From: Novosphingobium sp. SG707
GTDB lineage: Bacteria; Pseudomonadota; Alphaproteobacteria; Sphingomonadales; Sphingomonadaceae
Reading direction: 5' to 3'
Length of the DNA stretch: 64,000 nucleotides
Assembly: GCF_012275515.1 (NCBI RefSeq)
Contig: NZ_JAAZQL010000010.1
Span: forward strand, 62,001-126,000
Every line of letters starts with the position of its first letter. Position 1 is the first letter of the stretch. The notes beneath the pieces were generated by a model, which saw only the letters and a program-made list of their open reading frames with translations, searched no databases and was not told where the DNA came from. Both the position numbers and the translations under genes were made by a program. Shown here one piece after another: positions 43,337 through 51,608 of the stretch.

Positions 43337-44530
43337 ATGACCGCGGCCAAACCTGTGCATATTCCCTTTGGCCTGCTGCTGGTGCTGGCTGGCCTCAGCG
43401 CCTTTGCCCCGCTTTCCATCGACATGTATCTGCCCGCGTTGCCGGTGATGGCGCGCGATCTGGGGGGCAATGCGGCGCAGGCCTCGCTGACGGTGGCCTC
43501 CTTCTTTGCGGGCCTGTGTTTCGGGCAATTGGTGCATGGGCCGCTGTCCGACCGGATCGGGCGGCGGATGCCCTTGCTGGGCGGGCTGGTGCTTTATGTC
43601 GGCGCGGGGGCCTGCGCGGCACTGGCGCCCACTATCCCGGTGCTGATCGCCGCGCGCTTTGTTCAGGCCTTTGGCGGCTGCGCCGGGCTGGTCGTTTCGC
43701 GCGCCTCGGTGCGTGATCGCTTCACCCCGCAGGAAAGCGCGCAGGTCTTCTCGCTCCTCCTGCTGGTGATGAGCATCGCCCCGATCATCGCCCCGCTGAT
43801 CGGCAGTTGGCTGCTGCTGCTTGGCACATGGCGGTTGATCTTCTGGCTACTGACGCTGTTTGGCGCGAGCGTGGCGGTGGCCACTTTCTTCGGCCTGCCC
43901 GAAACGCGCTCGGAACAGACCGCCGCGCAGGCGCGCAGCGAATCCCCGTTTGGCGCCTATCGCGCCATTCTGGGCGAGGCGCAGGTGATGGCCTATGCGC
44001 TGACCGCCGGTTTTTCGCACATGGGCCTGCTGACCTATCTGGCGATTTCGCCCGATGTGCTGGTCACCGGCTTTCACCTCTCGCCGCAGACCTATGGCTG
44101 GGTGATCGCCACCAACGGACTGGGGCTGGTGACCACCAACTGGATCAACCGCCGCCTGCTGGCGCGGATCAGCTATGACACGATCCTGCGCTGGGCCAAT
44201 CTGGGCAGCATGACGGCCTCGGCCGTGCTGCTAGCCGATGCGGTTACCGGGTTTGGCGGGCTGCTGGGGATCACCATCCCGCTGTTTTTCATGGTGGCGA
44301 TGATCGGTTTTACCCAGGCCAATGCGATTGCCGGCGCGCTGGCCCGCGATCCGCAAAGGGCCGGGTCGATCTCGGCGCTGGTGGGCTTCATGCAATTTGG
44401 CGGCGGCGCGCTGGGCGCGGCGATTGCCGGGGCGTTTCATGACGGCACGGCACGGCCGATGGCCATGGTGATCTTTGCCGCCTATATCTGCGCCGGGGTC
44501 GCGCTGCGCGCGCTGGCCCGGCGACGGTAG
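43337..44530 (+). CDS. MFS efflux transporter, Bcr/CflA type
   Basis: 397 aa with about 12 membrane helices. The start region LAPLSIDMYLPA-like (FAPLSIDMYLPALPVMA) and the loop GPLSDRIGRRMPLLGG are diagnostic of the Bcr/CflA drug-resistance branch of MFS exporters; motif C (RFVQAFGGCAGLVVSRA) is also present. It may export toxic compounds or sugar-pathway side products; no substrate can be read. The ATG at 43337 is preferred over 43298, which would fall inside the terminator hairpin. It is separated from the sugar operon by that terminator, so it is probably independently transcribed or expressed by read-through. Confidence 0.87.
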   Translation: MTAAKPVHIPFGLLLVLAGLSAFAPLSIDMYLPALPVMARDLGGNAAQASLTVASFFAGLCFGQLVHGPLSDRIGRRMPLLGGLVLYVGAGACAALAPTIPVLIAARFVQAFGGCAGLVVSRASVRDRFTPQESAQVFSLLLLVMSIAPIIAPLIGSWLLLLGTWRLIFWLLTLFGASVAVATFFGLPETRSEQTAAQARSESPFGAYRAILGEAQVMAYALTAGFSHMGLLTYLAISPDVLVTGFHLSPQTYGWVIATNGLGLVTTNWINRRLLARISYDTILRWANLGSMTASAVLLADAVTGFGGLLGITIPLFFMVAMIGFTQANAIAGALARDPQRAGSISALVGFMQFGGGALGAAIAGAFHDGTARPMAMVIFAAYICAGVALRALARRR

Positions 44531-44541
44531 GATCAAATAAC

Positions 44542-44570
44542 AGGGCCGGGGCGCATCACGCCCCGGCCCT
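44542..44570. terminator. Bidirectional terminator hairpin
   Basis: AGGGCCGGGGCG (44542-44553) and CGCCCCGGCCCT (44559-44570) form a perfect 12-bp stem with a five-base loop between the convergent MFS (plus) and TBDR 3 (minus) genes. The minus-strand flank reads GTTATTTG, giving a short U-rich tail in that direction. Confidence 0.82.
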
Positions 44571-44575
44571 CATCA

Positions 44576-47521
44576 TCACATGGCCAGTTTCAGGCCGATG
44601 TAGAACGAACGCCCGATGGCGTCATAAAGCGCCGTATCCGTGCCGTTCTGCGAGCTGGCGACATAGGGCAGGCTCTTGTCGAAAAGGTTGTTCACGCCCG
44701 CGCGCAGTTCAAAGTTCCGGTTGACCTTGACCGAGCCGAACAGGTCCCACAACTGGTAAACACCCACGCCCACCTGCGTGTTGGCAGGGGTCAGCACCGC
44801 GCTCGTGTCCTTCATCCCGCTCTGATAGCGCCAGCGCAGGCCCGCGCCGAACACGTCATTCTTGATGCCGAAGGTGGTCAGGGCGCGCCATTCCGGCGTG
44901 GCGCGCGGCGGCACCGATCCGGGGTTCGACCCGCCGACGCTGACGCCGGTGTAATCGAGGAAAGCGGCGCCCGGCAGCAATTGCACCTTATAGGCATGGA
45001 GCCAGCCGATCGCGGTGTCGATATAGACCTTGCCGCCCGCGCCCAGCTTCGAGGCGCGCATGCCCCAATGGATCTGGGCCTCGATGCCATCGGTCTTGAC
45101 CGCGCCCAGATTGAGATAAGGCGTCGAAACAGTCAGCAATTGACCGGTCGAACTGTCACGCGAAATCAACTGGCAATAGGGGTTATTGGTCGCATAGCCG
45201 GGGTTCGAGCCGTCCAGATTGTAGCATTTCGACAGCACGGTCAGGCCCGGAACCGAGGAAATCACGTTCTTGATGTTGATGTTGTAATAATCGACCGACA
45301 GCGAAAGTTCCGAGAGCGGCCCACTCTGGAACGGCGAGTTGAGCACGATGCCGATATTATAGGTATCGGCGGTTTCGGGTGTCACACCCGAATTGCCCGC
45401 CACGGTCTGGCCGGTCGCGGTGGTGGGGAACTGATAGCTCGAGAGCAGCGCCGAAGGCACACCCTGCGCGGCGCAGAGCGTGGCGACCTGCGCGCCATTG
45501 GCCCCGGTGCGCGCCGTCGAACGCACATCGCAAGGATCGCCGAGCGAAGAGGGCGGCGTGCCGATGACCAACTGCGAGCCCGAGGGCGGCGAGAACAGTT
45601 CGCCGATGTTGGGCGCACGCACCGCGCGCTGATACGAACCGCGCACCAGCAGGTTGCGCAGCGGGCGCCAGCGCGCATCGGCCTCATAGGATTTGACCGA
45701 ACCGGTGACCGAATAATCGGAAATACGCCCGGCCGCGCCCACCGCCAGTTCCTGCGCCCAAGGCTTGTCGGCCAGCAGGGGGATGTCGATCTGGGCGGCA
45801 AATTCCTTCACCGAAATCGCCTTTTTCGGCACGCCGATGGTGGCGGTAAAGCCTTCGACATTGGCCCCCGGCGCCCATCCGCTCAGCGCCGTCATGTCGG
45901 TGTCGGGGGTGAAGGAATAGGTGTTGCGGCGATAATCGGCCACCAGCGCGATCTGCGCCGGGCCCGCGCCCAGATCAAACAACGAGCCGTTGACCTGGCC
46001 CTGAACCTGCGTCTGGCTCAGGCGTTCCTGGCTGAACGTATCCTTGGTGATATAGGTGCGGCAGGCCGCCGAGAGCGAGCGCGCATTGGCATCGCCAAAT
46101 GGATTGAAACCGCCCGCGCAAATCGAATTGCCGCCATCGGCCGCGTTCAGCAAAGTCTGCACCCGGCTTTTCAGCACGGCATTGTGCATGATCTGATTGT
46201 GGATCGACTGATCATAGGATGCGTAAACATCAAAGCTCCAGCCGCCGCCGATCTGGCCCTTCAAACCGGCCAGATATTGCTGGACCTGATAGTTTTCGTC
46301 CCAGTTCTTCCATGGAACACCCACATAGCGCGCGTTCCAGTTGAAATTGGCCGTCGGATTGGCGCGCGAGGCAAGGATCGTGCGCAGATCGCTCGGGATG
46401 AAGGGGTTGGAAACCGGAATGGTGGTCAGCGTGGGGAACTGGGTCAGGCTGCCGCCGCTGTTGGTGTTGACCGACAGATCGACGAACATGAACTGGCCAT
46501 AGGCGGTCAGGCTGGGAGTCAGCTCGAAATCGCCCTTGATAAAGGCAGTCTTGCGGTCCAGCGCGTTGAGCAGATTGCCCTGCTGGCCCACCGGCATACG
46601 CACATTGTTGCCCACCAGCGCATAGCCGTTGGTGCCGTTGGCGCCCTTGTAGTTCTGCGCTCCGTTCTGGACGAACAGCGTGCCGTCATTGTTGAAGCCA
46701 AGATTGGCCAGTTGATAATTCGCCGGCAGGCTGGTCACGCCATAGCCGGCAAAGATGCCCTGAACCACGGCCGGATTGGGTTGGTTGCTGGCGCTGGGCA
46801 CATAGGTGCCGGTGCCGATATAGGACGAGGGCACCTTGTCCATGAAGAAGGAGCGCGAATTGTTCGCAACCGGGTCCTGCTTGGCATAGCTGAAGGCGGC
46901 GATCAGATGGCCGCGATCATCGGCGAACTTGGTGCCCAGCGCCAGCGAAGCATTGAACTTGAACGCGTCGCCCTGCTGGCTGATCGAGTTCATGATGTCG
47001 GCCTTGATGCCTTCGAAATTGCGGATAGTCTTGAAATTGACCACGCCCGACATGGCATCCGAACCATAGACCGCCGAGGCGCCCCCGGTGATCGCATCGA
47101 CGCTGGAAATGATCGCATCGGGCAGGATGTTGACATCGACATTGCCGTTGATGTCCGACACCGGCAGACGGTGGCCGTCGAGCAGCACGAGGTTGCGGTT
47201 GGTCCCAAGCCCGTGAAGGTTGATCGAGGCGCGGCCGCCACCGCCCTGACCGCCGGTGGCCGCATTGCCGCCCACGGTAAAGCTGGGCACCTGATTGAGC
47301 GCGTCCTGCAGCGTGGCGGCGCCCGATTCCTTGATCGTTGCCTCGCCCACCGAAACGATGGGGCTGACGGCGGTGTTGTTGGGCCGCTTGATGAGCGATC
47401 CGGTAACGACGATTTCCTGTGCCTTTGCCGCATCGTCGGCCGCCATCGCGGGCGTGCAGAAGCCCGCCGAAAGGCCGATCAGGCTGGCGGACACAATGAG
47501 ACTCTTTCTGGCGTATGACAT
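44576..47521 (-). CDS. TonB-dependent outer-membrane receptor 3
   Basis: 981 aa. Signal peptide ending near TPAMAADD, TonB box QEIVVTGS, plug with INLHGLGTNRNLVLLDGHRLPV and GGASAVYGSDAMSGVVNF, and a large barrel ending in a hydrophobic residue (GLKLAM). Several cysteine pairs in extracellular-looking loops (ICAGG...AACRTY; GDPCDV...TLCAAQ) may form disulfides. The receptor is of the large sphingomonad glycan/organic-substrate type. It is convergent with the sugar locus and divergent from a secreted SMP-30-like protein, so it may supply the sugar or glycoside used by that locus. Confidence 0.9.
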   Translation of the reverse strand: MSYARKSLIVSASLIGLSAGFCTPAMAADDAAKAQEIVVTGSLIKRPNNTAVSPIVSVGEATIKESGAATLQDALNQVPSFTVGGNAATGGQGGGGRASINLHGLGTNRNLVLLDGHRLPVSDINGNVDVNILPDAIISSVDAITGGASAVYGSDAMSGVVNFKTIRNFEGIKADIMNSISQQGDAFKFNASLALGTKFADDRGHLIAAFSYAKQDPVANNSRSFFMDKVPSSYIGTGTYVPSASNQPNPAVVQGIFAGYGVTSLPANYQLANLGFNNDGTLFVQNGAQNYKGANGTNGYALVGNNVRMPVGQQGNLLNALDRKTAFIKGDFELTPSLTAYGQFMFVDLSVNTNSGGSLTQFPTLTTIPVSNPFIPSDLRTILASRANPTANFNWNARYVGVPWKNWDENYQVQQYLAGLKGQIGGGWSFDVYASYDQSIHNQIMHNAVLKSRVQTLLNAADGGNSICAGGFNPFGDANARSLSAACRTYITKDTFSQERLSQTQVQGQVNGSLFDLGAGPAQIALVADYRRNTYSFTPDTDMTALSGWAPGANVEGFTATIGVPKKAISVKEFAAQIDIPLLADKPWAQELAVGAAGRISDYSVTGSVKSYEADARWRPLRNLLVRGSYQRAVRAPNIGELFSPPSGSQLVIGTPPSSLGDPCDVRSTARTGANGAQVATLCAAQGVPSALLSSYQFPTTATGQTVAGNSGVTPETADTYNIGIVLNSPFQSGPLSELSLSVDYYNINIKNVISSVPGLTVLSKCYNLDGSNPGYATNNPYCQLISRDSSTGQLLTVSTPYLNLGAVKTDGIEAQIHWGMRASKLGAGGKVYIDTAIGWLHAYKVQLLPGAAFLDYTGVSVGGSNPGSVPPRATPEWRALTTFGIKNDVFGAGLRWRYQSGMKDTSAVLTPANTQVGVGVYQLWDLFGSVKVNRNFELRAGVNNLFDKSLPYVASSQNGTDTALYDAIGRSFYIGLKLAM

Positions 47522-47671
47522 CTGGCACCCCTCCCGTTCGCGCTCTTTGAAGCGTTGAGGGCCGGATAGAAAAGGCTCTGGCCAAGGTCAATGAAATATG
47601 AAACTAACCGTTTCGTTACCTAAAAGATGTGATCGCAAAGACACACGAGCGCCGCGCTGGAGAACGGTCAG
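47522..47671. promoter_or_regulatory. Divergent promoter region, TBDR 3 / SMP-30-like gene
   Basis: 150 bases. At 47591-47614 it contains GAAATATGAAAC followed by TAACC and GTTTC, making the inverted repeat GAAAC-N5-GTTTC (47600-47614). The GAAA-type spacing resembles the repeats upstream of the DUF1593 gene and in the sugar-locus promoter, so a common regulator is conceivable. Confidence 0.45.
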
Positions 47672-48805
47672 ATGCCCACAAAATTAAGACGCCCCAATGC
47701 CGCGCTCGCCATGGTCACCGCGCTGTTATGCGTCGTCTTTTTCACCGGCGCCCCCCTGCCCGCCCGCGCCGCGCAGGCCGCCCCGGACGCCTGCGCCCCG
47801 GATGAGGAACTGGCCTATGTCTGCGGCGCCGAAAGGCCCGAGGACATACTCGCCCTGCCCGGCACACGCTGGCTGATCGCCAGCGGCTTTGCCAAAGGGG
47901 CCGGGCTGAAACTGATCGATTCGGCGGCGCGCAGCATGGAATTCTGGTATAAGGGTTCGCCCGATCAGATCGCCCCCGATACCGCTGCCTATCCCCATTG
48001 CCCCGGCCCGCCCGATGCCGCGTTGCTCAATGATCGCGGGCTTAACCTGCGCGCCATCGGGCGCGATCGCTGGCGCCTGCTGGTAGTCAATCATGGCGGA
48101 CGGGAATCGGTCGAGGTCTTTGAGATCAACGCCGCCGCAGACCGCCCTAGACTTCTATGGCGCGGCTGCATCCCCATGCCTACAGGACAGGTCGGCAACA
48201 GCGTCACCAGCTTTGCAGACGGGCAGATTTTGGCCACTGTACTGACCCGGCCGGGCACCACCATCGCCGATTTCGTGCTGGGCCGCGACACAGGCGCGGT
48301 ATGGTCATGGCGCCCGGGCGAACCGGCCTTCCACGAGATGCCCGGCACCGCCCTGCCCGGCAACAATGGCATCGAAAGCGACCCCGACGAACGCCATTTC
48401 TACACCATCGCCTTTGGCCGACACGCCGTAGAGGTGTTTGACCGGAACGATCCGCACGGGCCGGTGCGGCGCATCGTCGCCCCTGACTTCATGCCCGACA
48501 ATATCCATTGGACCGCCGGACGCCTGCTGCTGGCCGGGATGCGTTATGACGAACCGGCCTGCGGGGGCCTGCGCAAGGTGGTGGATGGCGTGGCCGACCC
48601 GATGCTCTGTCCGCGCGGCTGGATCGTGGGCGAGGTCGATCTGGCGCAGGGGCGGATCGCCACCATCGCCTATGGCACCCCGCGCAAGCACTTCAACGGC
48701 CTGTCCGCCGCCGCAATCATGGGGCGCGAATTGTGGCTCGGCTCGTTTCAGGCGGGGCGGATCGCCATCGCCACCCTGCCCGTGCCCAAACCTGTTTCTC
48801 CTTAG
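47672..48805 (+). CDS. Exported SMP-30/paraoxonase-like beta-propeller protein
   Basis: 377 aa. A signal peptide (hydrophobic stretch to about residue 33) precedes a six-bladed-propeller-like domain. PGNNGIESDPDERHFYTIAFG and PDFMPDNIHWTAGRLLLAGM resemble the calcium-binding asparagine segments of SMP-30/gluconolactonase and paraoxonase families, so a lactonase or arylesterase activity is plausible. Six cysteines in the mature part fit a periplasmic location. It is divergent from TBDR 3 and may process the compound imported there; this is inference. Confidence 0.7.
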   Translation: MPTKLRRPNAALAMVTALLCVVFFTGAPLPARAAQAAPDACAPDEELAYVCGAERPEDILALPGTRWLIASGFAKGAGLKLIDSAARSMEFWYKGSPDQIAPDTAAYPHCPGPPDAALLNDRGLNLRAIGRDRWRLLVVNHGGRESVEVFEINAAADRPRLLWRGCIPMPTGQVGNSVTSFADGQILATVLTRPGTTIADFVLGRDTGAVWSWRPGEPAFHEMPGTALPGNNGIESDPDERHFYTIAFGRHAVEVFDRNDPHGPVRRIVAPDFMPDNIHWTAGRLLLAGMRYDEPACGGLRKVVDGVADPMLCPRGWIVGEVDLAQGRIATIAYGTPRKHFNGLSAAAIMGRELWLGSFQAGRIAIATLPVPKPVSP

Positions 48806-48818
48806 CCGCCACGATAAG

Positions 48819-48834
48819 TGTACTATTTAGTACA
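48819..48834. repeat. Short AT-rich inverted repeat between convergent genes
   Basis: TGTACT (48819-48824) and AGTACA (48829-48834) pair with an ATTT loop. It lies between the convergent SMP-30-like and superoxide dismutase genes. Its low GC makes it a weak terminator at best. Confidence 0.35.
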
Positions 48835-49545
48835 TCAATTTCCGACCGCTTTGCGATAGCGCGCATCCACCACGCCCCAGTCGATATTATGCATGAAGGC
48901 ATCGACATATTTGGCCGCCGCCGCGCCATAATCGATGGCAAAGGCGTGCTCATACATGTCCAGCACCAGAAGCGGCGTGCCCGTCACCGGCCCGTTGGTG
49001 TGGTCCCATGCCCAGTAATTATGAAGAGATTTCGTATATTGGTTCCAGGCCAGAATGCACCAGCCCGACCCTCCGGCAAGCGCCATGGCGGTGCGGCGGA
49101 ATTCAGCCTCCCAAGCCTCGAAACCGCCATGGCTTTTGGCCAGAGCCTCGCGGATCGCGCCCTTGGCCTGTCCATCGCCGCCCAATTGTTCGAAATAGAG
49201 TTCATGCAGGATGACCGAGCCGGTACGGTGCAATTCCTCGCGTTTTAGATCGCCATAGATGACCGGGGGCAGATCCTTGTCGGCCATCGCGGCGGCAAGG
49301 CGGCCCTCAACCATGTTGAGCGCTTTAACCGAGCCCTGATAATTGTTTTCCCAATGCGACCGGATCAGCTTTTCCGACAGGCCGGTCAGTTTGGTCGCAT
49401 CAAAGCCCAGCGGTTTGGGCTGATGTCCACCGGCAAAGGCGGGCGCGGGGGTCGCGCTCTGCGCGCTGGCCTCGATGGGCGCGGCGGCGGCGGCCATGCC
49501 CAGCGCAATGCTGCCCAGCGCGTTACGGCGGGAGATGTCAGTCAT
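48835..49545 (-). CDS. Tat-exported iron/manganese superoxide dismutase
   Basis: 236 aa. It starts MTDISRRNALGSI, a twin-arginine signal, followed by a linker and the SOD domain from about residue 45. All four metal ligands are visible: His64 (RSHWENNYQ), His114 (VILHELYF), Asp196 and His200 (DMYEHAF). Most Fe/Mn SODs are cytoplasmic, so a Tat signal suggests a folded, metal-loaded enzyme exported to the periplasm. The ATG at 49545 lies 13 bases after the chromate transporter stop; a longer frame from 49635 is inside that gene. Iron versus manganese preference is not decidable by eye. Confidence 0.88.
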   Translation of the reverse strand: MTDISRRNALGSIALGMAAAAAPIEASAQSATPAPAFAGGHQPKPLGFDATKLTGLSEKLIRSHWENNYQGSVKALNMVEGRLAAAMADKDLPPVIYGDLKREELHRTGSVILHELYFEQLGGDGQAKGAIREALAKSHGGFEAWEAEFRRTAMALAGGSGWCILAWNQYTKSLHNYWAWDHTNGPVTGTPLLVLDMYEHAFAIDYGAAAAKYVDAFMHNIDWGVVDARYRKAVGN

Positions 49546-49558
49546 GGTCAAACTCCTT

Positions 49559-50863
49559 TCACGAGATATGCGAGAGCAACCAGCCGCCAGCGGCGGCAGC
49601 GGCCAGAACGGGGATAACATTCCATTTACGCCCAATCACCGCCCATGCCGATAGCGCAGCGATCAGACCCGCCCGCCAATCGAAACTGGCCGGAACGGGC
49701 AGGCTGAAACCGGGCCAGACCGGGCGCAGGTCATGAAACAGCACCTGAAGCGCGAACCATGCCGAGAGATTGGCGATCACGCCCACAATTGCGGACGTCA
49801 CCAGCGCCAGCGCGCCTTTGAGCAATTGGGCGCGCTCCAGCCGCTCGATCCACGGGGCCAGCGCAAAGACCCAGAGGAAGCAGGGCGCAAACGTCACCCA
49901 TGTCGTCAACCCCGCCCCCAGCAATCCGGCCACCAGCGGCGTGAAGGGAGCAGGCGTGCGGAACGCAGCCAGATAGCCGACAAATTGCGTGACCATAATC
50001 AGCGGCCCCGGCGTCGTTTCGGCCAGCCCCAGCCCATCGGCCATTTCAGCGGCGGTCAGCCAGTGCTGCGCCGAAACCGCCTGCTGCGCCATATAGGCCA
50101 GCACCGCATAGGCCCCGCCAAAGGTGACGACCGCCAGCTTGGAGAAAAACACCCCCACCCGCCACAGCACATGATCGCGGCCTAACAGCGCGAAAACCGC
50201 CACCATCGGCGCGGCCCATGCCAGCGCGCCGATCAGCACCGCGCGAACACTGTAACCCCAGGGGCGCGGCGTATCGGGGGGCGATCCCGCCTCGCCCTTC
50301 AGCCCCAGCAGCGCCGGGCGCCAGCGCGCCGCGATCCAGCCGATCGCCCCCGCCCCGATCACCACCAGCGGAAAGGGCGCATTGAACAGGAACAATGCAA
50401 CGAAGGATAAGACCGCCGCAAGTTTACGAAACGGCGTCCCCAAAGCGCGGCCAGCAAGGCGCAGCACGGCCTGCACCACAATCGCCAGCACCGCCGCCTT
50501 GATCCCCAGAAACAGCGCGGCAAACCACGCCAGATGCGCCGCCGCGCCATAGAGCATCGAGAGCGCCAGAATGACCAGCGCGCCGGGAATGACAAACAGC
50601 AGCCCCGCCGCCAGCCCTCCGCGAATGCCGTGCAATTTCCATCCGATCCAGATCGCCAGTTGCTGCGCCTCCGGCCCCGGCAACAGGTGGCAGAAGTTGA
50701 GGGCGTGGAGATATTGATCCTCGGTGATCCAGCCGCGTTCCTCGACCAGTTCGCGGTGCATCAGCGCAATTTGCCCCGCAGGCCCGCCAAAACTGAGGCA
50801 GCCGATGCGCGCCGATACGCGCAGCAATTCGGAGAAATCGGGATGTTGAGATGAGGCCGTCAT
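49559..50863 (-). CDS. chrA: Chromate transporter, full-length two-domain type
   Basis: 434 aa CHR-family membrane protein with two homologous halves. Motifs of half one are SFGGPAGQIALMHRE and LLPGPEAQQLAIWIG; half two repeats them as TFGGAYAVLAYMAQ and ETTPGPLIMVTQFVGYL. It exports chromate from the cytoplasm. The SOD gene follows 13 bases after its stop, so the two form a small operon that could combine efflux with defence against superoxide made during chromate reduction. The frame is open upstream to 51085, but the ATG at 50863 matches the family start. Confidence 0.9.
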   Translation of the reverse strand: MTASSQHPDFSELLRVSARIGCLSFGGPAGQIALMHRELVEERGWITEDQYLHALNFCHLLPGPEAQQLAIWIGWKLHGIRGGLAAGLLFVIPGALVILALSMLYGAAAHLAWFAALFLGIKAAVLAIVVQAVLRLAGRALGTPFRKLAAVLSFVALFLFNAPFPLVVIGAGAIGWIAARWRPALLGLKGEAGSPPDTPRPWGYSVRAVLIGALAWAAPMVAVFALLGRDHVLWRVGVFFSKLAVVTFGGAYAVLAYMAQQAVSAQHWLTAAEMADGLGLAETTPGPLIMVTQFVGYLAAFRTPAPFTPLVAGLLGAGLTTWVTFAPCFLWVFALAPWIERLERAQLLKGALALVTSAIVGVIANLSAWFALQVLFHDLRPVWPGFSLPVPASFDWRAGLIAALSAWAVIGRKWNVIPVLAAAAAGGWLLSHIS

Positions 50864-51024
50864 CTTGCGTCCAATACCTTTCCGCCCGCAAAGGCAGGCC
50901 GGAGAAGGCAACACTTGGGCTGACGCCTGACCGGGAGGTTGCTTTATCCCGATAAGCCCAGCATTAATTCCGCCGTGCGCGCATCGCAACAGCTTTGACG
51001 CGGAAAAACAAACAGGAGAGATCG

Positions 51025-51531
51025 ATGATGAAGGCATATGCTTTGGCGATGGCGGCTGGTCTGGCGGCGTGGGGCAGCCCGGCAATGGCGCAGGCTCCCG
51101 CCTATCAGACCATCCATCTCGAACAGGATGTCGCCCGTCCGGCCGCGCAGGTCTGGGCGCGGATCGGCAAGTTTTGCGATATTGGCGAATGGCTGCATAC
51201 GCCCTGCCGCTTGGTTGCGGGCAAGGATGGCGAGGTGGGCGCGGTGCGTGATCTCAACAATGGCCGGATCATCGAGGTGATCGTCGGGCGGACTGACCTG
51301 TCCTATACTTATGCGATGCCCGACGGCATGGTCGAGGGGCAAGGCTTCTATCACGGCAATCTGGCGGTGGTGCCGGTGTCGAAAACGACCTCGCGCCTCG
51401 TCTATTCGATCCTTTATCTGGACAAGGGCGCAGGCGATGAGGCGGGCATCAAGGAGCGCCGTGAAAAGCGGGTGCAGCGCTTTGGCGAGGCGCTCAAGAC
51501 CATGAAGACATTGAGCGAGGCCAGTCGCTAG
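51025..51531 (+). CDS. Exported SRPBCC (polyketide-cyclase/START-like) protein
   Basis: 168 aa with a signal peptide (cleavage near PAMAQA). The mature part reads as an SRPBCC helix-grip fold: QDVARPAAQVWARIGKFCDIGEWLHTP at the start and a long C-terminal helix (KRVQRFGEALKTM). Members bind small hydrophobic ligands. ATGs at 51025 and 51028 both follow AGGAG; the first is listed. It is divergent from chrA and lies upstream of the magnesium ATPase gene, with no evident functional link. Confidence 0.8.
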   Translation: MMKAYALAMAAGLAAWGSPAMAQAPAYQTIHLEQDVARPAAQVWARIGKFCDIGEWLHTPCRLVAGKDGEVGAVRDLNNGRIIEVIVGRTDLSYTYAMPDGMVEGQGFYHGNLAVVPVSKTTSRLVYSILYLDKGAGDEAGIKERREKRVQRFGEALKTMKTLSEASR

Positions 51532-51608
51532 TTCACCGCGATAAGTGATTGCGGCCAAACGGATGCTGGCGTAGCGCTGCACGCGCAACATGCGAAAAGG
51601 CCGAGCGT

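Noticed and set aside
44981..47518. 845-codon open frame antisense to TBDR 3
   Set aside because: Same reason: low-complexity composition opposite a well-supported receptor gene.
50864..51024. Metal- or cofactor-sensing riboswitch between chrA and the SRPBCC gene
   Set aside because: Some short complementary stretches occur, but none matches a riboswitch core that I know.
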